A stretch of 64,000 bases of DNA from Rhizobium sp. SG_E_25_P2 (GTDB lineage Bacteria > Pseudomonadota > Alphaproteobacteria > Rhizobiales > Rhizobiaceae): the NCBI RefSeq assembly GCF_029892285.1, contig NZ_JARXVM010000001.1, forward strand, positions 434,001 to 498,000. Reading direction: 5' to 3'. Every line of letters begins with the position of its first letter. Positions within the stretch are counted from its first letter, which is position 1. The translations under genes and the position numbers were made by a program. Below, in pieces: positions 56,169 to 64,000 of this stretch. The notes below the pieces were generated by a model. It was not told where the DNA came from. It ran no database searches and was given only the letters and a program-made list of their open reading frames with translations.

Positions 56169-56202
56169 AATGGCCGGGCTTGCGAAAGCAGCGCCGGCCA
56201 TT
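56169..56202 (+). terminator. Hairpin after etfA
   Basis: AATGGCCGG (56169-56177) and CCGGCCATT (56194-56202) form a perfect 9-bp stem around a 16-base loop in the 166-bp etfA/hbd gap. There is no T-run, so it may slow or partially stop transcription, or stabilise the etf mRNA. Confidence 0.45.
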
Positions 56203-56270
56203 ATGATGTTTATGGGCCGGGCGCCCAAGGGATAGACAAGACTTCATAAAAAGCGGAAACGGACAGGACA

Positions 56271-57152
56271 ATGGGCAGTGAAATCAAGTCTGTAGGCGTC
56301 ATCGGGGCTGGCCAGATGGGCTGCGGCATCGCGCAGGTGTCGGCGGCTTCCGGCTACCAGGTGCAGATCTACGACCTGTCGCCTGACCGTATTGAGGCAG
56401 GGCTCGCCACCATCAACGGCAATCTCGCCCGCCAGGTGGCGAACGGCAAGATGAGCGAAGAGCAGCGGAAAGCGTCGCTGGCGCGGATCTCCGGCTCAGC
56501 CGACCTCAACGACCTTGCATCCGCCGACATCGTGATCGAGGCCGCGACGGAGGACGAATCCGTCAAGCGCAAGATCTATTCTTCCGTCTGTCCGGTTCTG
56601 AAGCCGGACGCGATCCTGGCCACCAACACCTCGTCGCTGTCGATCACGCGGCTTGCCTCGGCGTCGGACCGGCCGGAAAAGTTCATGGGCATCCATTTCA
56701 TGAATCCGGTGCCAGTGATGAAGCTGGTGGAACTGGTGCGCGGCATCGCGACCGACGAGGCGACCTTCAAATCCGCCCGCGCCTTCGTGACCAGTCTCGA
56801 AAAGGAAATCACCGTCGCCGAGGATTTCCCGGCCTTCATCGTCAATCGCATCCTGCTGCCGATGATCAACGAGGCGATCTATACGCTGTATGAAGGCGTC
56901 GGCAGTGTCGACGCCATCGACACGGCGATGAAGCTGGGCGCCAACCATCCGATGGGGCCGCTGCAGCTTGCCGACTTCATCGGCCTGGATACCTGCCTGT
57001 CGATCATGCAGGTGCTGCATGACGGCCTGGCCGACAGCAAGTACCGCCCCTGCCCGCTGCTGGTGAAATATGTCGAGGCCGGCTGGCTCGGCCGCAAATC
57101 CGGTCGCGGCTTCTACGACTATCGCGGCGAGGTGCCGGTTCCGACTCGCTGA
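56271..57152 (+). CDS. 3-Hydroxybutyryl-CoA dehydrogenase
   Basis: A 293-aa NAD-dependent 3-hydroxyacyl-CoA dehydrogenase. The NAD motif is GVIGAGQMGCGIAQVSAASG, the catalytic His and Glu are in FMGIHFMNPVPVMKLVELV, and the C-terminal domain ends YVEAGWLGRKSGRGFYDY. Its place after etfBA matches the rhizobial hbd gene, active in polyhydroxybutyrate and fatty-acid metabolism. A strong terminator follows. Confidence 0.93.
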   Translation: MGSEIKSVGVIGAGQMGCGIAQVSAASGYQVQIYDLSPDRIEAGLATINGNLARQVANGKMSEEQRKASLARISGSADLNDLASADIVIEAATEDESVKRKIYSSVCPVLKPDAILATNTSSLSITRLASASDRPEKFMGIHFMNPVPVMKLVELVRGIATDEATFKSARAFVTSLEKEITVAEDFPAFIVNRILLPMINEAIYTLYEGVGSVDAIDTAMKLGANHPMGPLQLADFIGLDTCLSIMQVLHDGLADSKYRPCPLLVKYVEAGWLGRKSGRGFYDYRGEVPVPTR

Positions 57153-57175
57153 ACCGGCTCTTTCGCGCTTGTTTG

Positions 57176-57205
57176 AAACGGTCGGCGACGCCGGCCGTTT
57201 TTTGT
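57176..57205 (+). terminator. Intrinsic terminator after the hydroxybutyryl-CoA dehydrogenase gene
   Basis: AAACGGTCGGC and GCCGGCCGTTT form a near-perfect 11-base stem around a three-base loop, followed by a run of six T from within the right arm. Confidence 0.8.
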
Positions 57206-57266
57206 TGCGCCCGATCATAAAATCATACAATTTCCCGCGCCAACGGACTGCGCAAGGGGGAGACAT

Positions 57267-58286
57267 ATGGCCAAGGTGGAAGAGTTCGGCGTTGACGCCA
57301 AGGGGGCGACCGTGTCGCGCATCACGCTGACCGGCGGCGGCCTGACGGCCAAAGTGCTGACATGGGGCGCAGTCATCCAGGATCTCCGGCTCGACGGGCA
57401 CAAGGCCCCGCTGGTGCTGGGCTTTGAAACCATGGAGCCCTATCTCACCCATTCGCCCTATTTCGGCGCGACGCCGGGGCGCGTCGCCAACCGCATCGCC
57501 AAAGGACGTTTCACGCTTGATGGGCAGGATTATCAGCTTGAACTCAACGAGCGCGGAATCACCCATCTGCACGGCGGATCCGATGGTATCGGCGTCAGCA
57601 ACTGGGAGATCGAGGAAGCCGGCGAAAATTTTGTTCGCCTCGCGATCGTCGATCCTGACGGCCGCGCCGGCTATCCCGGCAATTGCAGCGTGACCTGCAC
57701 CTATAGGCTCGCCGGGGACGGCGTGCTGAATGTGGTCTATGAAAGCAAGACAGACCGGGCGACCGTCGCCAATATCTGCCAGCATAGCTATTTCAACCTC
57801 GACGGCCAGCCGACGACCTCAGACCACATGCTGATGATCAAGGCCGATCACTATTTGCCGACAGATGAAGAACAGATCCCGGCCGGCGGACCGGGCGACG
57901 TGACGGGGACGCTATTCGATTTCCGTGAAACCACGTCTGTCATTCGCCATGACGCGGAAGGCAAGCAACTGTTGCTTGATCATAATTTCTGCCTGTCTCC
58001 GGAGCGGATGGACAAGCGGTCCGTCGCGCAGCTTTCCAGCAAGGCCTCGGGCGTGGTGATGGATGTCATCACGACCGAGCCGGGCGTGCAGGTCTATGCC
58101 GGCTTCAAGATGGATGTGCCCGTTCCTGGCCTCGACGGTCGTCGCTACGGCCCTTTCGCGGGGATGTGTCTGGAAACGCAGATCTGGCCGGACGCCATAA
58201 ACCAGAGCGGCTTTCCGAACGCCGTGCTGCGGCCGGGCGAAGTCTTGCGGCAAGAAACCGAATATGTATTCTACCGGTCTGTTTGA
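57267..58286 (+). CDS. Aldose 1-epimerase (galactose mutarotase family)
   Basis: A 339-aa mutarotase interconverting alpha and beta anomers of aldoses. The conserved HLHGGSDGI and HSYFNLDG stretches (active-site His) and a C-terminal LETQIWPDAINQSGFPNAVLRPGE (catalytic Glu) are present. GGGGGAGACAT precedes the ATG. No sugar operon is adjacent, so it stands alone. Confidence 0.92.
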   Translation: MAKVEEFGVDAKGATVSRITLTGGGLTAKVLTWGAVIQDLRLDGHKAPLVLGFETMEPYLTHSPYFGATPGRVANRIAKGRFTLDGQDYQLELNERGITHLHGGSDGIGVSNWEIEEAGENFVRLAIVDPDGRAGYPGNCSVTCTYRLAGDGVLNVVYESKTDRATVANICQHSYFNLDGQPTTSDHMLMIKADHYLPTDEEQIPAGGPGDVTGTLFDFRETTSVIRHDAEGKQLLLDHNFCLSPERMDKRSVAQLSSKASGVVMDVITTEPGVQVYAGFKMDVPVPGLDGRRYGPFAGMCLETQIWPDAINQSGFPNAVLRPGEVLRQETEYVFYRSV

Positions 58287-58375
58287 CGGGGCGCGGCGCG
58301 CATAAATTCTTCCTCGCGATGGAACAGGATTGTCTCCCGGCGGTTTAGCCATGGGAGTTTTTCGGGAACATCGTC

Positions 58376-58765
58376 ATGACCGCACCGCTTGCCTTGGATG
58401 GCTGCGCCGTCCTCGTCGTCGAGGACAACTATTTTGTGGCTGTGGACACGCAGCGCGCGCTGATTTCGGCGGGCGCGGTGGTTTTCGGGCCCGCCGCCAG
58501 TGAGCAAGACGCGATGCGGATGCTGCACACGATGTCGCCGACCTTCGCTGTGGTCGACGTCAATCTCGGACAGGGGCCGTCTTTTCACATAGCGGAAGCT
58601 CTTGCAGATCGTGGCGTGCCCTTCATCTTCGTCACCGGCTATTCCGATCTCGATGCGCCAGACCGCTTCAAGGACATCGTGCGCATCGAAAAGCCCGCGC
58701 CGATGGAACACATCGTCGCCGAATTGCAGAGGATGAAGCAGGAGATCCAGACGCGTCCCGCCTGA
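58376..58765 (+). CDS. Single-domain response regulator (FATGUY-like receiver)
   Basis: A 129-aa stand-alone receiver domain: acidic pocket E16-D17, phosphoacceptor D61 in FAVVDVNLGQG, Thr87 in VPFIFVTGYSD, and Lys106 in RIEKPAP. The PFxFxTGY motif marks the alphaproteobacterial FATGUY receiver group, often partners of HWE/HisKA_2 kinases. No kinase gene is nearby. Its stop abuts the stop of a small convergent gene. Confidence 0.88.
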   Translation: MTAPLALDGCAVLVVEDNYFVAVDTQRALISAGAVVFGPAASEQDAMRMLHTMSPTFAVVDVNLGQGPSFHIAEALADRGVPFIFVTGYSDLDAPDRFKDIVRIEKPAPMEHIVAELQRMKQEIQTRPA

Positions 58766-59011
58766 TCATCGTTTCACGGGCGGCACCTTCATTGCATAAC
58801 AGCGTACGAGTTCGTCAATCGCCGATTCCAGATCCTGCTGATCCCAACCGGCCGAAAGTCCTTCTGACATCAAGCGGCTTCGAATCGGCATGAGATCGCG
58901 AAAGGCCGTCTCGGCCTTGCGCACCTGATCGAGAAACAGCGCCTCCAACGCTTCCTGACAATCGAGATCGCGATCCCTGTAAGGACCGTCTGCCCGCGGC
59001 GGACGTATCAT
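58766..59011 (-). CDS. Small conserved-looking protein of unknown function
   Basis: An 81-aa protein from ATG 59011, preceded by AAGGGGAGACCGG, a strong ribosome site. It is mostly helical by composition (DLDCQEALEALFLDQVRKAETAFRDLM and QDLESAIDELVRCYAM) with no known motif. It is convergent with the response regulator, with adjacent stop codons. Unrecognised; it could be a partner or bystander. Confidence 0.55.
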   Translation of the reverse strand: MIRPPRADGPYRDRDLDCQEALEALFLDQVRKAETAFRDLMPIRSRLMSEGLSAGWDQQDLESAIDELVRCYAMKVPPVKR

Positions 59012-59653
59012 CCGGTCTCCCCTTCCCAGCGCAGCCATCATGACCATCGGTCGACAGTCTGTGATGACGGTCTACCGAAACGCCCGGCGTATCCGCGGGT
59101 TCCATGTCATCCGCGCATATCCTAATATTTATTGCGAAATACAGGCGGAAATTGGAGACAGCGCCAAACCATGTTTTGCGCCGGAACCACTTTGTTGAAG
59201 GCCAAATTGAGGGGGTGCCGCCAATCTTTTCCGGGAAATGACCGACTTTTCCGTTTCTGACGCCAATGGCTCCGACGCTACTGAGCCGCGAGTTGAGATT
59301 TTGCCGCGGCGCTCCCGGCGCCATTCGTCGCGCGCGACTTCGCCTGTTCAATTCCAGATACAGATGTTTTGACCCCGCTTCACCCGCGCTGCCGCCACTG
59401 CCGAGCCTCTCCGTTGAGAACAAATCCGCCGGATATGGCGCGATTGATATTTTTGTTCATGGAATATTTGAGGTCACGGCAGATCACGGAGCAGAATGAC
59501 GGCTTGGCGAGCCCCTTTGAAATCTTAAATATTCGCCGAGTTCAAGACAGTCAAACTGTTGTATATTAATAATAAATTTACTGTTATTTTAAACTGGATT
59601 TCCCAAATTTGTATTTTATAGTCTGGCAAGTGATGTGCCTCAAAGGGTTGATT
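59012..59653. other. Intergenic stretch before the glycan-synthesis gene
   Basis: This 642-bp stretch holds no convincing gene. The left part (59012-59400) has normal GC with a possible 44-codon reading frame (59238-59372) lacking a family match. The right part (59500-59640) is strikingly AT-rich (long TTTA/TAAT runs) and probably carries the promoter of the large gene at 59654. Short reading frames here look random. Confidence 0.6.
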
Positions 59654-62600
59654 ATGGCTAGGAGACTGTCGGAACGAAATGTGGGCGAACGGGCCACTCG
59701 ATCTGTTGCTCGCGAGCTTCATGCACTGGGGGAGCAGGATATACCGGCTGACTTCAGGCGTCTTCTTTTGGCATCCACTGCGCCGGAAATGCGTTTTGAC
59801 GCCGATTTTTTCAGAGCCTCCTATAAAGAACTGCTGAAAATTGCGGATGATACGGACAATGATGAACTGCTCGCCCGATATATTGGCGAGGCAAGTTCAA
59901 GCCAATTAAGTCCCAACCCGCACTTCAACGAAGCTGGATATCTGCGAGACAATGCCGATGTCGTCGATGCGGTTCGCGGCAAGCAGTTCGCCTGCGGCTT
60001 CCACCATTGGCTGCTTGGCGGTTTTGCAGAGGAGCGTACAGGGTGGAACATGCCCCATATCGCGCCACAGCAGACGCGCAGCGCAAAGGCGGTGCGACGG
60101 CGCGTGCGCATAGCGCCGGCGCGCGCCCTGTCTTCCTTTGACCTTAGCAATGGGCTCAATGGGCTTTCAGCCGAGCAAATGCGGGATGTCCTTGTCGAAA
60201 CGGGACTTTTCGATCGCGACCTCTATCTCTCCTGGTATCCTGACCTCCGCTCCGTGGATTGCGTGGACCATTATGTTGCTTGGGGGTTCAAGGAAGGGCG
60301 GATTGTAAGTCCATTTTTTGATGATAATTACTACAAGCGTAGTTATCCAGAGGTGCTTGAGTTCAATGGGCCGCCTCTTATTCATTATTTGCTGGCGGGA
60401 GCAAAGAAGGGGTACAACCCCCATATATTATTAAATACGTCGACTTACTCTAGCAACAACTCAATTGATCTTAACGAGAGCAATCCTCTGATTCACTATG
60501 CTCTCGCACGCGAAAAACGGGGGCTTATCGATACTCCCCATTTTGACTATGACTATTATACAGGCCGGCATCCTGACGCTGCGACGTTCGCGGGCGGGCC
60601 ATTGTTGCACTTTCTTTATTTCGGCGTCTATGTGGGATATAAGCCCAGTCCAACCTTCAATACCCTTTATTATTCGGATCGCTATCTCAACCGTGACTTG
60701 AGCCGCAATGCATATCTGCACTACCTCGAAGTTGGCCGGCAGAATGGCTATGCCACCTATATCCCCGACGCCCAAACGACTATCGCGCGCGAGGTGGCGA
60801 AGTTCACCAATCCCGGCGAACAGTTTGAAAACCTCGACACCAGTTTGGCGAGGGGAGAGAGAAAGCGGGCGCGGCTCATTGCATTCTATCTGCCGCAGTT
60901 CCACACATTCCCTGAGAATGACGAGTGGTGGGGCAAAGGCTTTACAGAGTGGCGGAACCTGCCGCGCGCGATTCCCCGTTTCGCTGGACATTATCAGCCG
61001 AGAATTCCGCGAGATTTGTCTTTTTACAATCTAGAAGATCCGGCCGTCATGAGGCGACAGGTACAGATGGCCATGGATATGGGCCTCTGGGCTTTCTGCT
61101 TCTATTTCTACTGGTTCAACCGTCATCGCTTGATGGAAAAGCCATTGGATGCTTTCCGTGACGACAAGTCCCTCAATATGCCGTTCATGATTCTCTGGGC
61201 GAATGAGAATTGGACACGGCGATGGGATGGCGCGGACCAGGAAATTCTCATTCAGCAGGACCAACTTCCCGAAGACGACGAAGCGCTGGTGGATTGTCTT
61301 CAATCCTATTTCTCTGATGCGCGATATGTCCGCATCGGAGGCCGTCCACTTCTCGTTGTCTACAGGGCGGATATCATCAAGGACAGCCAGTCGACGCTAG
61401 ATCGCTGGCGCGCCATCTTTAAGGATAGGCACAACGAGGAACCTCTGTTTTTTCTGGCGCAGACGTTTCTTGCTGAAGATCCGAACAAATACGGGTTTGA
61501 CGGCGCCATCGAGTTTCCTCCGCATAAACTGGCGAATTTTGTCGCCGACACGTTCAGAAATACAGAGATTCTAGACTGGGAATTTGAAGGCTCGGTTCTT
61601 CCTTACCCAGAAGTCATTGATGTGTCTCTGAATGAAACGCCGCCCTCTTTTCCCCTCGCAAAAACCGTTTGCCCGAGCTGGGACAATAGCTCGCGCCGGA
61701 AAACCGGCGCCTTGGTGTTTGATGGCGCGACGCCGCAACTGTTTGGCCGGTGGCTTGACGGAGCGATAGACTATTCCCGCGCCAATCCGGTGCTGGGGGA
61801 AAATATCGTCTTTATCAATGCCTGGAACGAATGGTGTGAGTCGGCCTATCTTGAACCGGACGTGCACTATGGTGGGGCCGTCCTGAATGAACTGGCGAGA
61901 ACGATCTCTGCGCCGGAAAAGGCGCATGCCGGCGACAAACACAAGATCTTGTTGGTCGGACATGACGCGTTCCCGGCCGGCGCTCAACGCAACCTTGTTG
62001 CATTGGCGACGACACTGCAGAATCAGTTCGGCCTGGAGATCGAGATTCTTCTGCTCGGGGGCGGAGCTTTGTTGGAGACCTACCAGTCGCTGGCCCCGAC
62101 GATCGTGTGCGACCAGGCGACCATAGACAGTCACCTCTATCGCCTGAAGTCGCGTGGCTTCGCCAAGGCGATCGTCAACACCGTGGTGTCTGGACGGGTG
62201 CTGCCGAATCTCAAGGCGTTTGACTTCGAGGTGGTCAGTCTGGTCCATGAGCTTCCGGATCTGATCACGGAATACAGGCTGAAAGATATCGCGGCGGATA
62301 TCGCCCGCGAGTCTGACTTCGTCGTCTTTGCGTCCGCAACGGTAAGAGATGCTTTCGTATCGAGCTTTGGCGAATGCAGCAACGAAACCGTCATTCGCCC
62401 GCAGGGCATTTATCATGTATTCGACCGCGATGACGCCGCCAGGAAGAAAATCCGCGACGAACTTGCGCTTGATGAACACCAGAAGCTGATCATCAATGTC
62501 GGCTATGGCGACATTCGAAAAGGGATCGACCTGTTTCTCCAGACGGCGATCCTGAGCTTCAATCGCGGGTCTGACACGCAATTTGTTTGGGTCGGCGGCT

Positions 62601-63862
62601 TGCATCCGCAAGTGGGCGCCCAGATACAGCGCGATATCGTCAGGACCGGCATCACAAACCTCCATCTCGTGGGCGAGCGATCGGAGGTGAAAGACTTTAT
62701 GAACGCCGCCGACGCCTTCCTGCTGACGTCGCGCGAAGACCCGTTTCCGTCCGTTTTGCTGGAGGCGATGCAGATCGGCCTGCCCATCGTCGCTTATGAA
62801 GACAATGGCGGTTATGTCGATCTCCTGCGCGCTGATAAAAAACTCGGTTCGCTGGTTAGCCAGGGAGATACCGAAGCCACCTTGGAGGCGCTTGATCAAA
62901 CGATTGCAGAAACGTCTGTTCGACCGGCCCTTATCCAGCATCGCATCGACAAGGCTCGGAGGGACTTCGATTTCGTCGATTACGCGTTCGGCCTGGTGAA
63001 GCTGGTGAAGCCAGAACTTAAAAAAGTCAGCGTCATTGTTCCGTCCTATAACTACGAAGCCTATGTCAAGGCGCGGCTCCGGAGCATTTTTACACAAACC
63101 TATCCCATCTACGAGCTTATCATCCTGGATGACGCCTCAACCGACAACAGCGTTCAGGAGATAATGCAGACGCTTGCCGGGCATGCGCGGATTGCAAAAG
63201 TCGTGGCATCGTCAGAAAATAGTGGCAGCGCTTTTGCGCAATGGGAACGCGGCGCCAGGCTGGCGACAGGCGAGCTTGTTTGGATTGCGGAAGCCGATGA
63301 CCTTTCCGAGCCCGTTTTCCTTGAAACCATGGTCGAGGCGCATACATCCACACAGGACTGCGCCTTCTCATTCACCGACAGTCTGTCCATCGATTCCGAC
63401 GGATTTCGGGTTTACGACAGCTATATCCCCTATGCCGAGAGCATCGCGCAGGGTTTGCTTCTTGAGAGCAGAACGTTCTCCGGCTTTGAATTCGCCAAAG
63501 AGGCGCTTGGCGTGGCCAATCTTGTTCTCAATGTCTCGAGCATCCTGTGGAACAGCGAGGCGTTGAAAAGCGCCTTGCAAGACGTCGAAGACGACATGAG
63601 CCGCTTCCGTTTGGTCGGCGATTGGCGGCTCTATCTGGCCGCCAGCAATCTTGGCCGTCAGGTGGCCTATGTTGCGTCCCCCCTCAATATTCATCGCCGC
63701 CATCAGAACAGCATCACAACGAGTATGGATATCGACGCCCATCTCGCCGAAATTGAAGCCATCCATCAAATCGTCGGCCGAGCCGGCAGAAACAGAGCCG
63801 ATCTGAAAAAAGCCCAGGCCGCATACCGCACAAAGACGCGCAGATGGCTGGAGGCCAATTAG
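59654..63862 (+). CDS. Large multidomain glycosyltransferase (WbsX + GT4 + GT2)
   Basis: A 1402-aa protein for surface-glycan or rhamnan-type polysaccharide assembly. Residues about 180-370 hold repeats of the form FDxxYYxxxYPxV...GPxxHYLxxGxxxGYxPx. Residues about 405-750 are a WbsX (GH99-like) domain (LIAFYLPQFHTFPENDEWWGKGFTEW, WANENWTRRWDG, NAWNEWCESAYLEPD). Residues about 763-1110 are a GT4 transferase (LLTSREDPFPSVLLEAMQIGLPIVAYE). Residues about 1124-1400 are a GT2 transferase (VSVIVPSYNYEAYVKARL, ILDDASTD, AEADD). ATG 59654 follows AAAGGG; an in-frame ATG at 59633 is an alternative. No signal peptide, so cytoplasmic. Base composition is lower in GC in the first kilobase. Confidence 0.85.
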   Translation: MARRLSERNVGERATRSVARELHALGEQDIPADFRRLLLASTAPEMRFDADFFRASYKELLKIADDTDNDELLARYIGEASSSQLSPNPHFNEAGYLRDNADVVDAVRGKQFACGFHHWLLGGFAEERTGWNMPHIAPQQTRSAKAVRRRVRIAPARALSSFDLSNGLNGLSAEQMRDVLVETGLFDRDLYLSWYPDLRSVDCVDHYVAWGFKEGRIVSPFFDDNYYKRSYPEVLEFNGPPLIHYLLAGAKKGYNPHILLNTSTYSSNNSIDLNESNPLIHYALAREKRGLIDTPHFDYDYYTGRHPDAATFAGGPLLHFLYFGVYVGYKPSPTFNTLYYSDRYLNRDLSRNAYLHYLEVGRQNGYATYIPDAQTTIAREVAKFTNPGEQFENLDTSLARGERKRARLIAFYLPQFHTFPENDEWWGKGFTEWRNLPRAIPRFAGHYQPRIPRDLSFYNLEDPAVMRRQVQMAMDMGLWAFCFYFYWFNRHRLMEKPLDAFRDDKSLNMPFMILWANENWTRRWDGADQEILIQQDQLPEDDEALVDCLQSYFSDARYVRIGGRPLLVVYRADIIKDSQSTLDRWRAIFKDRHNEEPLFFLAQTFLAEDPNKYGFDGAIEFPPHKLANFVADTFRNTEILDWEFEGSVLPYPEVIDVSLNETPPSFPLAKTVCPSWDNSSRRKTGALVFDGATPQLFGRWLDGAIDYSRANPVLGENIVFINAWNEWCESAYLEPDVHYGGAVLNELARTISAPEKAHAGDKHKILLVGHDAFPAGAQRNLVALATTLQNQFGLEIEILLLGGGALLETYQSLAPTIVCDQATIDSHLYRLKSRGFAKAIVNTVVSGRVLPNLKAFDFEVVSLVHELPDLITEYRLKDIAADIARESDFVVFASATVRDAFVSSFGECSNETVIRPQGIYHVFDRDDAARKKIRDELALDEHQKLIINVGYGDIRKGIDLFLQTAILSFNRGSDTQFVWVGGLHPQVGAQIQRDIVRTGITNLHLVGERSEVKDFMNAADAFLLTSREDPFPSVLLEAMQIGLPIVAYEDNGGYVDLLRADKKLGSLVSQGDTEATLEALDQTIAETSVRPALIQHRIDKARRDFDFVDYAFGLVKLVKPELKKVSVIVPSYNYEAYVKARLRSIFTQTYPIYELIILDDASTDNSVQEIMQTLAGHARIAKVVASSENSGSAFAQWERGARLATGELVWIAEADDLSEPVFLETMVEAHTSTQDCAFSFTDSLSIDSDGFRVYDSYIPYAESIAQGLLLESRTFSGFEFAKEALGVANLVLNVSSILWNSEALKSALQDVEDDMSRFRLVGDWRLYLAASNLGRQVAYVASPLNIHRRHQNSITTSMDIDAHLAEIEAIHQIVGRAGRNRADLKKAQAAYRTKTRRWLEAN

Positions 63863-63879
63863 AATTCGCCTTGGTCGAC

Positions 63880-63904
63880 GGGATGGATCGGATTGATCCA
63901 TCCC
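63880..63904 (+). terminator. Hairpin after the glycosyltransferase gene
   Basis: GGGATGGATC and GATCCATCCC are perfectly complementary 10-base arms around GGATT, 18 bp after the stop codon. The following bases (CTGAAGATTTATT) give a weak T-tract, so it is a likely but imperfect terminator. The remaining 96 bases to the window end show no gene. Confidence 0.6.
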
Positions 63905-64000
63905 CTGAAGATTTATTGGGGATGCTACCAGCAGCATCTTTCATGACCGCTGTTGCTGTGTTTTCCAGTCATAGCATCATTGGTCGACGATCAATATCCT

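Noticed and set aside
59238-59372. Possible 44-codon gene, or a frameshifted larger one, before the glycosyltransferase
   Set aside because: No ribosome site of note, no recognisable domain, and joining to the next frame needs an assumed frameshift.

Overview
This 64-kb window is GC-rich, densely packed chromosomal DNA from an alphaproteobacterium, most likely of the order Hyphomicrobiales (Rhizobiales). The evidence is gene order. A mutM-enoyl-CoA hydratase pair lies beside ubiE-ubiB; miaB-phoH-ybeY-corC sits with plsC, a fur-type gene, rimI and tsaB; trpS, murJ and glnD are adjacent; and a HIG1 small protein precedes a cobalamin adenosyltransferase, a rhomboid, etfBA and hbd. The left end (ubiB/ubiE/mutM/ech) resembles the flank of dnaA in this order, so the chromosomal origin may lie just left of the window. 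That is an inference. The genus cannot be fixed from the sequence.

Layout: (1) 1-5758, mutM, a crotonase, an L,D-transpeptidase-fold lipoprotein, ubiquinone genes ubiE/ubiB and a cysteine hydrolase. (2) 5840-14096, a complete protocatechuate branch of the beta-ketoadipate pathway: pcaQ, pcaDCHG, pcaR, pcaIJF, pcaB. It would convert protocatechuate to succinyl-CoA plus acetyl-CoA under a LysR-type and an IclR-type regulator. (3) 14163-16060, a glutamine amidotransferase and recF. (4) 16061-17907, a small variable island: a predicted small RNA with two hairpins showing the same C-rich loop, an AT-rich predicted PD-(D/E)XK nuclease gene, a broken RelE/HigB-type toxin and its intact antitoxin. 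(5) 17974-23576, a divergent cluster joining a proline-racemase-family enzyme and a D-amino-acid dehydrogenase-like flavoenzyme to 5-oxoprolinase subunits PxpB, PxpC and PxpA, a biotin carboxyl carrier protein and a shortened paralogue of it that has lost the biotinylated lysine.

(6) 23580-37512, conserved housekeeping genes, nearly all on the minus strand: corC, ybeY, phoH, miaB, plsC, fur/mur, rimI, tsaB, a NifU-domain protein, a universal stress protein, trpS, a glyoxalase-fold protein, murJ, glnD. (7) 37761-46789, amino-acid catabolism: amaA-amaB (pipecolate to 2-aminoadipate, lysine breakdown), then an aminotransferase, a TetR regulator and a dimethylargininase-family hydrolase facing a four-gene polar amino-acid ABC transporter. 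This looks like an arginine or methylarginine scavenging unit. (8) 46844-52840, a palindromic repeat, yhhQ (queuosine precursor transport), rpmB, a DUF3108-type protein, a DMT exporter, gluQ, a YihY/BrkB protein, an SDR and a HIG1 protein. (9) 52842-59011, cobalamin adenosyltransferase, rhomboid, etfB-etfA, hbd, aldose 1-epimerase, a stand-alone receiver protein and a small unknown. (10) 59654-63862, one very large glycan-synthesis protein combining a WbsX domain, a GT4 domain and a GT2 domain.

No tRNA or rRNA gene, CRISPR array, prophage or recognisable insertion sequence was seen. The most unusual items are the twin-loop small RNA candidate, the nuclease/broken-toxin island after recF, the degenerate second biotin carrier protein, and the dimethylargininase/aminotransferase/ABC cluster. 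All functional calls rest on motif recognition by reading; no database search was run.
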